Positions 47,200 to 56,613 are shown, counted from the first letter of the stretch. The stretch is 64,000 bases of DNA from an uncultured Clostridia bacterium (GCA_934277645.1 CAKQUX010000001.1:434001-498000); one strand, 5' to 3'. The notes: a model not told the origin generated them from the letters alone. Numbers and translations are program-made.

Positions 47200-48756
47200 T
47201 CACTCTTGACCTATTTCAAAGTCGGAAACTTCAAACAAAATATTTTTTGTCACAAACTCGCCGCTGCGTTTCTCGCCTATTTCGTTCTCCAAAGTTAAGT
47301 CGGTCAAATCGTCAACCGTATAACGGTGCAATTCGCCGTTGACAACCGCCTCGTAAATCGTTACGCTACGATTTAAATAAGTCGATTTTTCAATGACTTC
47401 GAGTCCTGCCAAATTCTTTGCTGTCAAATGCGCATTGAAAAGCTGCGAGCGAAATATATCTACCAAATCGCCAAACACCGGCGCCGACGAACGATAAACC
47501 GCCGTGCCGTTCTGACTTATTGAATAATAATAATCATTGCCTATGCAAGTGAACGGATTAGAGCCGTTGTTTGCGGTGTAAACGATTTTATAATTTTTAC
47601 AATTATCGAAAGCGTAGTCGTTTATATTCGGAGCAAGCCTTGTCAAATCGATTGTAAAAGTTTTCGTATCGTTTTTCCAAACAAACTTTCCGAGCAAAAG
47701 TCCGAACTTGCCGTACCATTCAAAGTCCTGCGATTTGTCGGCAATATCGAGCCATTTGATTTTCTCTTCGTTATCGACCCAAATCGCATCTTTAAAGCCG
47801 CCCGAAATAAGTCGGGAACAATACGACACTGCGCTTCCGTTAGCGAAATTTGATATTTCGACGTGCGCTCCGACGGTTTTATTCGCCTTATTGCTATACA
47901 CGAAATTATATTTTATCCTGCCGCTATTAGGTTTAGGAACAGCAGCTGAATAACCGACTTTTTCAAGCCATTCGCCAATCCATTCGTAATCTTCGATTTT
48001 TAACTTAATCGGCGTAACGCTTCCCTTTTCAAAATTAATTTTTCCTAACGCTTTAACGAAAGTTTCCCAATCACGCTCCGACGTAAAACCGTCGATTAAA
48101 TACTTGACAAAAAGTTTATCGCCGCTCACACTTGTCGAAACCTTAACGTTACATTCGGAAAGTTTTTTGCCGAACGCATAGCCTTCAAGTTCCATAAATC
48201 TGCAAAACGCGTTTGCCGCTTGTTCGCTTACTTCAAAATATTCAAGACTTACGGTAACCGACGTAAATGCGTCGTAATCGCTTTCGGACTCGACCATCGG
48301 CATATTAAACAGTTTGCCGTCAAAAGTCGGAACGTCTATCATTTTTGCAGGGAGGTTTCTAAGATAAAAATCATACGGCACCGAAACGTACAATTCGCTT
48401 TCTTCGCCTACGACGCTTTGTCTAATCTTTATTTCGACGTCACCTTTTCTAAGAACGTTATTCACTCCCTCAAACGTCAAATCGTAATTCTTTTTTTGTA
48501 AATCGACAGTCAACCTATCACGCTGTTCGCCTGCCGCATTCATCTTGCCGAATTCAAAACAAAATGATTTATATCCGTCGGCAAAACTGTCCGAAACGGA
48601 CTTGTATCCGTTTGGTGGCAAAAGGTCGCTTGGCAACTGATTCATAGGATATTTCGGCTCCGACAAATCGCCGCTATCTCCTTTTCCGTTACAAGCGCAC
48701 AGAATCGCCGCCATAACAGCAACGACTATTAAAATCAAAAAAAGTTTTTTCCTCAT
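47200..48756 (-). CDS. Lipoprotein of unknown function
   Basis: The protein has 518 residues. A basic N-terminus, hydrophobic stretch and lipobox-like LCAC (Cys about 22) predict lipid anchoring outside the cell. The body is mixed alpha/beta with no recognised domain. AAAGGT precedes ATG. It is the second gene after ClC, with 43 bases between them, and shares its promoter. Its relation to ClC is not obvious. It shows no clear similarity to the giant lipoprotein. Confidence 0.75.
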   Translation of the reverse strand: MRKKLFLILIVVAVMAAILCACNGKGDSGDLSEPKYPMNQLPSDLLPPNGYKSVSDSFADGYKSFCFEFGKMNAAGEQRDRLTVDLQKKNYDLTFEGVNNVLRKGDVEIKIRQSVVGEESELYVSVPYDFYLRNLPAKMIDVPTFDGKLFNMPMVESESDYDAFTSVTVSLEYFEVSEQAANAFCRFMELEGYAFGKKLSECNVKVSTSVSGDKLFVKYLIDGFTSERDWETFVKALGKINFEKGSVTPIKLKIEDYEWIGEWLEKVGYSAAVPKPNSGRIKYNFVYSNKANKTVGAHVEISNFANGSAVSYCSRLISGGFKDAIWVDNEEKIKWLDIADKSQDFEWYGKFGLLLGKFVWKNDTKTFTIDLTRLAPNINDYAFDNCKNYKIVYTANNGSNPFTCIGNDYYYSISQNGTAVYRSSAPVFGDLVDIFRSQLFNAHLTAKNLAGLEVIEKSTYLNRSVTIYEAVVNGELHRYTVDDLTDLTLENEIGEKRSGEFVTKNILFEVSDFEIGQE

Positions 48757-48799
48757 CTCTTACCTTTTGTTTTTACGACAATTCTTTTTGCAACAATTC

Positions 48800-50629
48800 T
48801 TATTGTTTATCCGAATCGACTTTTTCGTCATTGTCGACTTGCTCACGAATCTCTTTATTGTCCGCAGGAGTTTCTTTCGTCTCGACGTTTTCCCTTTCGG
48901 CATCGAAAGCGGAATCAACCGCTCCGTTAGCGCCGTCAGATTCTTTTTTGTTAGTTTTTGCTTTACGCCTTAAAAGTATGCCGCCAAAACCTTTTCGCTT
49001 CAAAAGTTCGGTGGTTTCTCTGACGGAATAGTTCTTCGTCAAATATTCCATTTCTTCGATTGCTTTAAGCTCGTCGTAAACAAACGCCTTTACGGTGTAA
49101 GTCTGACCGGCTCTTATAACTCTGTCGCCTGCTTTATCGGTCGTATCTACCTTGTTGCCCTCGTCGTCGACCTTGATGACGTTTACGATAGTACAGCCGT
49201 ACGGCCACAAAATATCCTTTACGCTTCTGCCTTCGACAAACGAACCTTTTTCAACAACGACGGAAAACTCATAGACCTTACGGTGCTTGCCCTTGTAGGC
49301 GTTCTTGAAAGAATCCATAAGCGCTTTTTCGTAAAGCGGTTCTATTCTTAAAGCTTCGACTATTAAATAGGCAATCATAACCGTTATGCCTGTCGACAAA
49401 AAACTGCTGAAATAATTGTTTGTCATCTCAACGACAAGCACTATCGCGGTAAGCGGAGCGCGCATTGTCGCGCCCATAAACGTAGTCATCGTAATCAAAA
49501 CTATCGTTTGATAAAACTCACTCGAAAGCCCCATTGCGATAAATGCTTTTCCTAAAAGTCCGCCCACAAGCGCGCCGATTGTCAATACGGGAACAAACAT
49601 TCCGCCCATTGCGCCGGAGTTAGGCGTGATAATCAGAAGTGCGAATCTGACGAAAAACATAACGAGCAACACTTGCCACGTAAAATCGAGATTTAAAATT
49701 CCCTGTATAATTCTGTGTCCGCCGCCGATTGCGTCGACAAAAACAAGTCCGACAACGCCCGTCAATAGGAATATGAAAACTATTCTGAGCCACGTCGGAA
49801 TTTTGACGAGCTTTTCACGAACAAGTTCGCCCGTTTTTGCAAACAACGTGTTAAAAAGCGCGGCAAGACAACCGCACGCAATGCCGATAATAAGCAAAGT
49901 CCAATAGAACTTGTACGGCATAAGAGTGAGAGTTCCGATTTGCAAAAAATAATCCGATTGTCCGACAAGGTCTCCTATCGACTGGCTTACTATGGTCGCA
50001 AAGAACACCGAAGACGCCGCCGTCATCAAAAGCATCGGCGAAAGTCTTTTATGCGCTTCTTCAAGTGTGTACAAAATGCCCGATAAAGGCGCGCCGAATG
50101 CTACGGCAAAACCTGCAGCCGCACCGCCCGTTACGTTGTAGCGTTCCCAAGCAGGACTTCCCTTTTCGATGAAATGTCCGAAGTCGTTCGTTGCCTGTCC
50201 GATTGTGCTTCCGAGCTGAATCGAAGGGCCTTCCGCTCCGAACGTCAAGCCGCCGGTGTATGACAAAAAGCTGCTTGCCATAGTGCCGAAAATCGTCCTT
50301 ACCCAATTGTAACGTTTCATTCCGCGCATTGCGCCTTCTGCGTTTGCTATGCTGTTTGTACGAAGTTCGGGAATGGCTTTGTTCATAATTGCCGACAAAA
50401 GCGCAAGAACTATAAGCCCTGCGAACAAAAGCGGTATAAACGTAGGATTGAGCCTGAACCACTTGTATATCTGAATCGATTCGTTTTCAAGATATGACGC
50501 GCACCATTTAAAGCCCCATACGACTAAACCCGAAAGAACGCCGCTAACACCGCCGAAAACCAATATCGGCAAAAGCGTCGTTCGGATATAGCCTATCATA
50601 AATTTTTCGCTCGATTTGTTCTTTGTCAT
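48800..50629 (-). CDS. ClC-family chloride channel or Cl-/H+ antiporter with C-terminal TrkA_C-like domain
   Basis: The protein has about 609 residues and the ClC membrane core. Visible motifs are GAEGP (gating Glu about 133), GILYTLEE (the internal proton Glu) and GGMFVP. The internal and gating Glu favour an H+-coupled antiporter. The first selectivity-loop motif, normally GSGIP, reads TNSIA, so anion choice may be altered. A TrkA_C-like domain (about 440-510) and a tail of about 60 residues, basic then acidic, follow. The start is uncertain among TTG 50638, GTG 50635 and ATG 50629; the ATG is chosen, though the GGTGG site is close. Confidence 0.88.
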   Translation of the reverse strand: MTKNKSSEKFMIGYIRTTLLPILVFGGVSGVLSGLVVWGFKWCASYLENESIQIYKWFRLNPTFIPLLFAGLIVLALLSAIMNKAIPELRTNSIANAEGAMRGMKRYNWVRTIFGTMASSFLSYTGGLTFGAEGPSIQLGSTIGQATNDFGHFIEKGSPAWERYNVTGGAAAGFAVAFGAPLSGILYTLEEAHKRLSPMLLMTAASSVFFATIVSQSIGDLVGQSDYFLQIGTLTLMPYKFYWTLLIIGIACGCLAALFNTLFAKTGELVREKLVKIPTWLRIVFIFLLTGVVGLVFVDAIGGGHRIIQGILNLDFTWQVLLVMFFVRFALLIITPNSGAMGGMFVPVLTIGALVGGLLGKAFIAMGLSSEFYQTIVLITMTTFMGATMRAPLTAIVLVVEMTNNYFSSFLSTGITVMIAYLIVEALRIEPLYEKALMDSFKNAYKGKHRKVYEFSVVVEKGSFVEGRSVKDILWPYGCTIVNVIKVDDEGNKVDTTDKAGDRVIRAGQTYTVKAFVYDELKAIEEMEYLTKNYSVRETTELLKRKGFGGILLRRKAKTNKKESDGANGAVDSAFDAERENVETKETPADNKEIREQVDNDEKVDSDKQ

Positions 50630-50685
50630 TTCCACCAATATACGCCGTTTACAAAAATAGCGTTCATAGCATTTTGATATGCTAT

Positions 50686-50714
50686 ACCATACACCATTTA
50701 TCGGTTTTAGTCAA
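50686..50714 (-). promoter_or_regulatory. Promoter of the ClC/lipoprotein operon
   Basis: On minus, TTGACT (50714-50709), a 17-base spacer and TATGGT (50691-50686). A 7-bp hairpin (ATAGCAT/ATGCTAT, six-base loop) follows at the predicted start of transcription, with no T tail. Confidence 0.65.
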
Positions 50715-50799
50715 GTCTTGTTCAATTTAGTTCGGTTTTGTTCGGTTTGTCAGTTAGGTTCCGTTTCGTTTCGCCGTTTTAAGCAAATCGCTAAATAGA

Positions 50800-51010
50800 C
50801 GTTTAATAGGTAGAATTTAACTTTAAACCTTAGACTTTAAAATTCGGCTTTAAAGCCCCGACTTTAAGAATTTAGTTTTAAGCCTTAACTTAAAACATCT
50901 TTCTTTAAATTTTAACTTTAAGCCTTAAACTTTAATATTTCGACTTTAAGACTTACCTAAAACATCTTATTTTAAGGTTTAACTTTAAAAATCAAAAACT
51001 TGAATTTAAG
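50800..51010. repeat. Degenerate CTTTAA/TTAAAG repeat tract
   Basis: About 200 bp in which CTTTAA-type words recur roughly every 10-20 bases. A longer unit holding TAAAACATCTT is duplicated 67 bp apart (50891 and 50958). No coding potential is seen. It lies between the ClC promoter and the asnB terminator. Confidence 0.55.
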
Positions 51011-51020
51011 CCCTAACCTA

Positions 51021-51056
51021 AAAAAAGATACGCTACCGCATATAGCGGTAGCGTTA
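51021..51056 (-). terminator. Intrinsic terminator after the glnN-amt-asnB operon
   Basis: On minus, CGCTACCGC and GCGGTAGCG form a 9-bp stem with a five-base loop, then ATC and seven T, about 50 bases past the asnB stop. Confidence 0.9.
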
Positions 51057-51101
51057 TATTTCTCGTTATCTAAAGCCACTTCGATAACGAACGGGGAAGA
51101 A

Positions 51102-52673
51102 CTATTTTCCGCTGTCGCCGTAGTTCGAGAGAACTCTTGCAGACGGGTCGCTTACGTCGCAACCTTTCCACAACTTGTTCGGCATCCAGAAATCGGTTAT
51201 CATTTTTGCCTGTTTTCCGTAATGCTTTTCAAACAGCTCTCGATAAAGAAGCGATTCTTTCGTGAACGGTGGCAGATAGTCGTATTTTGCCTTGCGTTTT
51301 TCAAACTCGGCGTCGCTGTATTTTTGCTCTGCATATTCTTTGATATCGTCCACCATAGAATGACCTACCGCGTCCGAAAAAGCCGCCTTTTCACGATAGA
51401 GAATATCGTGCGGAAGCTCGCCTTCGAACGAGTGCCTTAAAAGATACTTGCCGATTCCGTAAACGTTCATCTTGAGTTTCGGGTCTATACTCATAACGTA
51501 TTTTACAAACGCCAAATCTCCGAACGGCACTCTCGCTTCCATAGAGTTTGAAGATATACAGCGGTCGGCTCTCAAAACGTCGTATTCGTAAAGTTCGCGA
51601 ATTCGCTTTTGAGCCTCTTTTTGAAACTCTTCTGCAGACGGAGCGAAATCGGTATACTTATATCCGAAAAGCTCGTCCGAAATTTCGCCTGTCAACAACA
51701 CCCTGACGTCGGTGTGTTCGTGAATGTACTTACACACAAGATACATTCCCACGCTCGCCCTTATGGTCGTTATGTCGAAAGTTCCCAAAATCGATACGAC
51801 TGTGTCCAAAGCCCTTATTACGTCGTCTTTCGTTATAATGACTTCCGTATGCTCGCTGCCTATGTAGTCCGCAACTTTTCTCGCATATTTAAGGTCTATT
51901 GCGTCAGTATCCATTCCGATTGCAAAAGTCTTAATCGGCTTTTTCAGAATTTTTGCGGATATTGCGCAAACAAGCGAGCTGTCAAGTCCGCCCGACAACA
52001 AGAATCCGAGCGGAGCGTCGCTGTCAAGACGCTTTTTAATGCCTTCCGTCAAAAGCTCGTTGATTTTTTTGCAGGCGGTTTCAACGTCGTCTGAAGAATA
52101 CTCGTCTACGTTTGCGATGTCTGAGTAGCAAACGAACTTTTCTCCGTCATAATAGTGTCCGACGGGAAACGGCATAATTTCGTCGCATAAGCCTACGAGG
52201 TTTTTCGCTTCGCTCGCAAAAATAATGTCGCCGTTTCTATATCCGTAAAACAATGGTCTTATGCCAATCGGGTCGCGAGCAGCGATAAGTCTTTCGTTTT
52301 TTCCGTCATAGAGAATGAGAGCGAACTCGGCGTCCAACATTTTAAATAAGTCAAAGCCGTATTTTTCGTAAAGCGGCAACAATATCTCGCAGTCGGAATC
52401 CGACTTGAAAGCATATTCGCCCTCTAACTCTTTTTTGAGCTTTCTGAACCCGTAAATCTCACCGTTGCAAACGACTGCGTTCGAGTTAAGCACAAACGGC
52501 TGCATTCCGTCGTCCGTCAAACCCATTATCGCAAGTCTTTGAAATCCGAGCCACCCTTTCGGCAGTTTGATAATTCTTTCTGCGTCAGGCCCTCTCGATT
52601 CGGTTTTAGAAAGTCCTTTTTTAAACTCGTCTTCGGAAAACGCTTCCGAAAAACATCCCATTATCGAACACAT
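51102..52673 (-). CDS. asnB: Asparagine synthase (glutamine-hydrolysing)
   Basis: The protein has 523 residues. Cys2 (MCSIMG) is the glutaminase nucleophile; CNGEIYGF and the Asp of SDCEILL complete that site (about 1-200). The synthetase half has the ATP-pyrophosphatase motif LLSGGLDSSL and the aspartate-binding region LTGEISDELFGY and EARVPFGD. It makes asparagine from aspartate, glutamine and ATP. AAAGGAG precedes ATG, only 10 bases after the amt-PII stop, so it is the third gene of the glnN operon and shares its antitermination control. Confidence 0.95.
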   Translation of the reverse strand: MCSIMGCFSEAFSEDEFKKGLSKTESRGPDAERIIKLPKGWLGFQRLAIMGLTDDGMQPFVLNSNAVVCNGEIYGFRKLKKELEGEYAFKSDSDCEILLPLYEKYGFDLFKMLDAEFALILYDGKNERLIAARDPIGIRPLFYGYRNGDIIFASEAKNLVGLCDEIMPFPVGHYYDGEKFVCYSDIANVDEYSSDDVETACKKINELLTEGIKKRLDSDAPLGFLLSGGLDSSLVCAISAKILKKPIKTFAIGMDTDAIDLKYARKVADYIGSEHTEVIITKDDVIRALDTVVSILGTFDITTIRASVGMYLVCKYIHEHTDVRVLLTGEISDELFGYKYTDFAPSAEEFQKEAQKRIRELYEYDVLRADRCISSNSMEARVPFGDLAFVKYVMSIDPKLKMNVYGIGKYLLRHSFEGELPHDILYREKAAFSDAVGHSMVDDIKEYAEQKYSDAEFEKRKAKYDYLPPFTKESLLYRELFEKHYGKQAKMITDFWMPNKLWKGCDVSDPSARVLSNYGDSGK

Positions 52674-52683
52674 ATTAACTCCT

Positions 52684-54429
52684 TTATTCTACGTCTTGGA
52701 GAGCGTCGTAACCTTCTTCTCCCGTTCTGACCTTAACGGCATTTTCGACGTCATAAACAAAAATCTTGCCGTCGCCGATATGTCCCGTATACAAAACCTT
52801 TTTAGCGGTTTCGATTACGTCGCGAACAGGTACTTTGCTTACGACCATTTCAAGTTGAACTTTAGGAAGCAAGCTCGGCTCTATTTCGACGCCACGATAA
52901 TATTCAGGCTTACCCTTTTGCGCTCCGCAACCCATAACGTGCGTTACGGTCATTCCCGTTATGCCTATATCGACCATAGCGTTTTTAAGCGGTTCCAACA
53001 TTCTCTCGCGACAAATAATTTCTACTTTCGTAAGTTTCGGCTCGTGCGTCTGCTTCGGTTTTGCCAAATCTTTCCTTTCGACGCTTACCGCCGCCTCACT
53101 GTTGACTGCGCCCTGCGTTGACGGAACTACGTCGATAAACGTAACAGGAAGAGCGTCGTAATCGTGAACGGTAATCGGGAAATCTGCGTATGCCGACGGA
53201 AGTCCGTGTTCCGTTCTGTCAAGTCCGACAATTTCTTCTTCTTTCGTAACTCTAAGACCGATAGTCTTTTTAATGATAAAGAACGTAAGCGTCATAGTTG
53301 CAGTCGTCCAAGCCGCAATCGCAACAAGTCCTGCTATCTGTACGCCGAAAACTCTAAGTCCTTCCACAAAGCTCGTTCCGTGAATCAAAGCATAAATCGG
53401 TCCGTCTACTCCGCCCGCCGAAGTGCTTGTAGCAAACAAGCCTGCCGCAATCGTGCCCCACATTCCGTTTGCGCAATGTACGGCGACTGCACCGACAGGG
53501 TCGTCGATATGAAGTTTAAGGTCGAGAAGTTCGACGACTCCCACAACCAAGAATCCCGAAACCGCTCCGATTATAGTCGCGCCTATCGCGTCCACGTTCG
53601 TACAGCCTGCCGTTACTGCGACAAGTCCCGCAAGCGATGCGTTAAGACACATAGATACGTCGGGTTTTTTGTTCTTTATCCAAGTGAACAACATACATAC
53701 GACCGTTGCGACCGCAGGGGCGATTGTAGTCGTTCCGAAAATTTGTCCGAGTTGCGCCACACTCTTTGCCGCCGCGCCGTTGAAGCCGTACCAACAAAAC
53801 CAAAGAATGAAGCAACCGAGCGCGCCAAGCGTCAACGAATGTCCCGGAATTGCGTTTACTTTTATGACCTTGCCGTTTGCGTCGCGGGTATATTTGCCAA
53901 GTCTCGGACCGACCATAATCGCGCCGATTAAAGCCGATATGCCGCCGACCATATGGATTGCCGCGCTGCCTGCAAAGTCGATAAATCCGAGCTTTGAAAG
54001 CCAGCCGCCGCCCCATACCCAGTGAGCTTCGATAGGATATATAACAAGGCTAATGATTGCCGAATAGATACAGTAAGACGCAAACTTCGTTCTTTCTGCC
54101 ATAGAACCCGAAACGATTGTAGCCGCCGTTGCGCAGAATACGAGGTTGAACACGAAACTGCTCCAATCGTACGTTGCAAAGTTCGTTATGTATCCGTAAT
54201 TCGGAATACCTATAAGTCCTGCCAATGCATCTTCGCCGAGCAATAACCCTGCACCGAGCAACATATAAACGATTGCGCCTATACAAAAGTCCATAAGGTT
54301 TTTCATTATGATGTTGCCTGCGTTTTTTGCTCTTGTAAATCCCGTTTCCACCATTGCAAAACCGCATTGCATGAAGAATACGATTGCCGCTCCGATAAGG
54401 AGCCAAACTCCGAATGTAATTTCTGCCAT
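52684..54429 (-). CDS. Ammonium transporter fused to a PII (GlnK) domain
   Basis: The protein has 581 residues. I chose ATG at 54429 because AAAGGAGGA precedes it; 13 further upstream codons overlap this site. Residues about 1-400 are Amt/Rh with eleven helices, the cytoplasmic GAHWVWGGGWL-type region and both pore His residues (in AAIHMVGG and AVAVHCANG). After a linker of about 70 residues, a PII domain (about 478-575) has the T-loop core QKGKPEYYRG and the B-loop TGHIGDGKIF. The usual uridylylation Tyr (Tyr51) is Ile here, so sensing would rely on ATP/ADP and 2-oxoglutarate binding. The tethered PII domain could plug the pore. It is in an operon with glnN (11 bases) and asnB. Confidence 0.94.
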   Translation of the reverse strand: MAEITFGVWLLIGAAIVFFMQCGFAMVETGFTRAKNAGNIIMKNLMDFCIGAIVYMLLGAGLLLGEDALAGLIGIPNYGYITNFATYDWSSFVFNLVFCATAATIVSGSMAERTKFASYCIYSAIISLVIYPIEAHWVWGGGWLSKLGFIDFAGSAAIHMVGGISALIGAIMVGPRLGKYTRDANGKVIKVNAIPGHSLTLGALGCFILWFCWYGFNGAAAKSVAQLGQIFGTTTIAPAVATVVCMLFTWIKNKKPDVSMCLNASLAGLVAVTAGCTNVDAIGATIIGAVSGFLVVGVVELLDLKLHIDDPVGAVAVHCANGMWGTIAAGLFATSTSAGGVDGPIYALIHGTSFVEGLRVFGVQIAGLVAIAAWTTATMTLTFFIIKKTIGLRVTKEEEIVGLDRTEHGLPSAYADFPITVHDYDALPVTFIDVVPSTQGAVNSEAAVSVERKDLAKPKQTHEPKLTKVEIICRERMLEPLKNAMVDIGITGMTVTHVMGCGAQKGKPEYYRGVEIEPSLLPKVQLEMVVSKVPVRDVIETAKKVLYTGHIGDGKIFVYDVENAVKVRTGEEGYDALQDVE

Positions 54430-54439
54430 AAGTCCTCCT

Positions 54440-56521
54440 TTAACGCACACCGAAGAGCAATTCGCCATAGCTCGGATACGGCCACGCTTCGCTGCTCGTG
54501 AGCATTTCGGCTCTGTCCGTTACGGCTCTTAACTCTTGCATCTTTTTAAATACTACGTCGTGATAGTATTCGGCTTCTTTCTGACTTGTTTCGCTGTCTT
54601 TTGTCAACGCTTCGTCAAGCGATTCTACTCCGTTCATAATCGCCGTTTGAAGCGCAGACAATTTTTTGAGCCTGTCCGTTTCAAACGCCGCGTCGATAGA
54701 AAGTTTCGCTTTTCTTTCAGCCGTCGTTGCTAACGTGTCCACATACTTTTCAATTGACGGAAGCACGTCTTTGTTTATCATATCCACCATTGTTAAAGCC
54801 TCGATTCTTATCGTCTTGGAATAGTTTTCAAGAGCGATTTCGTATCTTGCTTTAAGTTCGGTTTCCGTGAAAATCTTAAACTCTTTAAAGAGTTCGACGT
54901 TCTTTTCTTTCATCATATACGGCAAACATTCAGGCGTGGATTTAAGGTTTAAAAGTCCTCTCTTTTCCGCTTCTAAAATCCACTTGTCGTCATAGCCGTT
55001 TCCGTTGAAGATAATTCTCTTATGCTCGACAATCGTCTTTTTGATAAGGTCGTGAAGCGCGCTCGTAAAGTCGGTTTGCTTTTCGAGGTAATCTGCAAAT
55101 TCCCTAAGCGACTTTGCGACTGCGGCATTGAGAATTATGTTTGCCTCAGCGATTGACATCGACGAGCCTACCATACGAAACTCAAACTTGTTGCCCGTAA
55201 AAGCGAACGGTGAAGTTCTGTTTCTGTCCGTCGTATCCTTAGGAAACTTAGGAATGACGTGAACGCCGATTTTCATTTGTTCTTTTTCTTTCTTGCTGTA
55301 AGACGAACCTTTTTCGATTGCGTCCAAAATCTCTTGAAGCTCGTCGCCGATAAAGATAGACACAACCGCAGGTGGAGCTTCGTTCGCACCCAAACGATGG
55401 TCGTTTCCTGCCGACGCCGCCGAGATTCTGAGCAAATCCTGATAATCGTCGACCGCCTTAATTACGGCGCAAAGGAAAAGCAAGAATTGTGCGTTGTCAT
55501 AAGGCGTATCGCCCGGTTCGAGCAAGTTGACGCCCGTATCCGTCGAAAGCGACCAGTTGTTGTGTTTGCCGCTTCCGTTTACGCCTGCAAACGGCTTTTC
55601 GTGCAACAAGCATACAAGATGATGACGTTTTGCAACCTTCTTCATAATTTCCATTGTAAGTTGGTTGTGGTCGGTCGCAACGTTTGTCGTCGCAAATATC
55701 GGAGCGAGTTCGTGCTGCGAAGGCGCGACTTCGTTGTGTTCCGTCTTTGCAAGTACTCCGAGTTTCCAGAGTTCGTCGTTAAGTTCTTTCATATACGCCT
55801 GAACTCTCGGTTTGATAATTCCGAAGTAATGGTCTTCCATTTCCTGACCTTTTGGCGGTCTTGCGCCTATAAGCGTTCTGCCCGTATATATAAGGTCCTT
55901 TCTCTTATCGAATAACTCTTCGGGAATAAGGAAATATTCTTGTTCCGGTCCGACGGTCGTTTTAACGGATTTCGCAGTTGTGTTTTTAAACAATCTTAAA
56001 ATCCTTAACGCTTCTTCGTTTATCGCTTCCATCGATTTCAAAAGCGGCGTCTTTTTGTCGAGCGCTTCGCCGCCGTACGAACAGAATGCGGTCGGAATAC
56101 AAAGTACGCCGTCTTTGATAAACGCATAAGACGTAGGGTCCCACGCCGTATATCCTCTTGCCTCGAACGTCGCTCTAAGACCGCCCGACGGGAAAGACGA
56201 TGCGTCGGGTTCACCCCTTACAAGCTCCTTGCCCGAAAATTCCATTATTACGTTTCCGTCTTTGTCGGGAGAAATGAAACTGTCGTGCTTTTCTGCGGTT
56301 ACTCCCGTCATAGGTTGAAACCAATGCGTAAAATGCGTTGCACCGTTTTCGACCGCCCAATCCTTCATTGCGTTTGCAACGACGTTCGCCGTATTTATGT
56401 CAAGGCGTTTTCCGTCGTCGATTGCGAGTCTTACTTCTTTGTAGGTTTCTTTCGGAAGTCTTGCCTTCATAACAGAATCGTTAAAGACCATACTGCCGAA
56501 TACGCTTGTGATAGTTTCCAT
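54440..56521 (-). CDS. glnN: Glutamine synthetase type III
   Basis: The protein has 693 residues, typical of GSIII. The N-terminus VFGSMVFNDSVMKARLP is the family hallmark; THWFQPMTG, FPSGGLRATFEARGY, GPEQEYF, NEVAPSQHELAP and the ATP-side motif KHNNWSLS follow. It makes glutamine from glutamate and ammonia as a dodecamer distinct from GSI. AAGGAG precedes ATG. It is the first gene of the glnN-amt-asnB operon, behind promoter 56620-56648 and a switchable leader terminator (56563-56613). A second, short GSI gene lies in the divergent operon. Confidence 0.97.
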   Translation of the reverse strand: METITSVFGSMVFNDSVMKARLPKETYKEVRLAIDDGKRLDINTANVVANAMKDWAVENGATHFTHWFQPMTGVTAEKHDSFISPDKDGNVIMEFSGKELVRGEPDASSFPSGGLRATFEARGYTAWDPTSYAFIKDGVLCIPTAFCSYGGEALDKKTPLLKSMEAINEEALRILRLFKNTTAKSVKTTVGPEQEYFLIPEELFDKRKDLIYTGRTLIGARPPKGQEMEDHYFGIIKPRVQAYMKELNDELWKLGVLAKTEHNEVAPSQHELAPIFATTNVATDHNQLTMEIMKKVAKRHHLVCLLHEKPFAGVNGSGKHNNWSLSTDTGVNLLEPGDTPYDNAQFLLFLCAVIKAVDDYQDLLRISAASAGNDHRLGANEAPPAVVSIFIGDELQEILDAIEKGSSYSKKEKEQMKIGVHVIPKFPKDTTDRNRTSPFAFTGNKFEFRMVGSSMSIAEANIILNAAVAKSLREFADYLEKQTDFTSALHDLIKKTIVEHKRIIFNGNGYDDKWILEAEKRGLLNLKSTPECLPYMMKEKNVELFKEFKIFTETELKARYEIALENYSKTIRIEALTMVDMINKDVLPSIEKYVDTLATTAERKAKLSIDAAFETDRLKKLSALQTAIMNGVESLDEALTKDSETSQKEAEYYHDVVFKKMQELRAVTDRAEMLTSSEAWPYPSYGELLFGVR

Positions 56522-56562
56522 ATTGTATCTCCTTAAAATTTATTTCGTTTTTGCATAAAAAA

Positions 56563-56613
56563 AGGCAAAGGCATCAAAGATTTCTCTTTGACACCTTTGC
56601 CAAATGATTTTAT
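56563..56613 (-). promoter_or_regulatory. glnN leader: ANTAR-type hairpin versus intrinsic terminator
   Basis: Two exclusive folds exist on minus. (a) A 6-bp stem TTTGGC (56604-56599) with GTCAAA (56592-56587) and loop AAAGGT, six bases with A1 and G4, the ANTAR signature. (b) A terminator of about 17 bp: GGCAAAGG (56601-56594) with CCTTTGCC (56571-56564), extended by TCAAAGA/TCTTTGA with a GAAA loop, then seven T. Fold (a) uses the 5' arm of (b), so a protein holding (a) would let RNA polymerase through to glnN. Confidence 0.75.

Noticed and set aside
50664..50683. Hairpin at the ClC transcript start as a third ANTAR site
   Set aside because: The six-base loop reads ATCAAA, with A not G at position 4, and no overlapping terminator is present.
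53642..54406. Antisense and alternate-frame open frames across amt and the other nitrogen genes
   Set aside because: Fully overlapped by genes with clear catalytic motifs and ribosome sites; no independent support.
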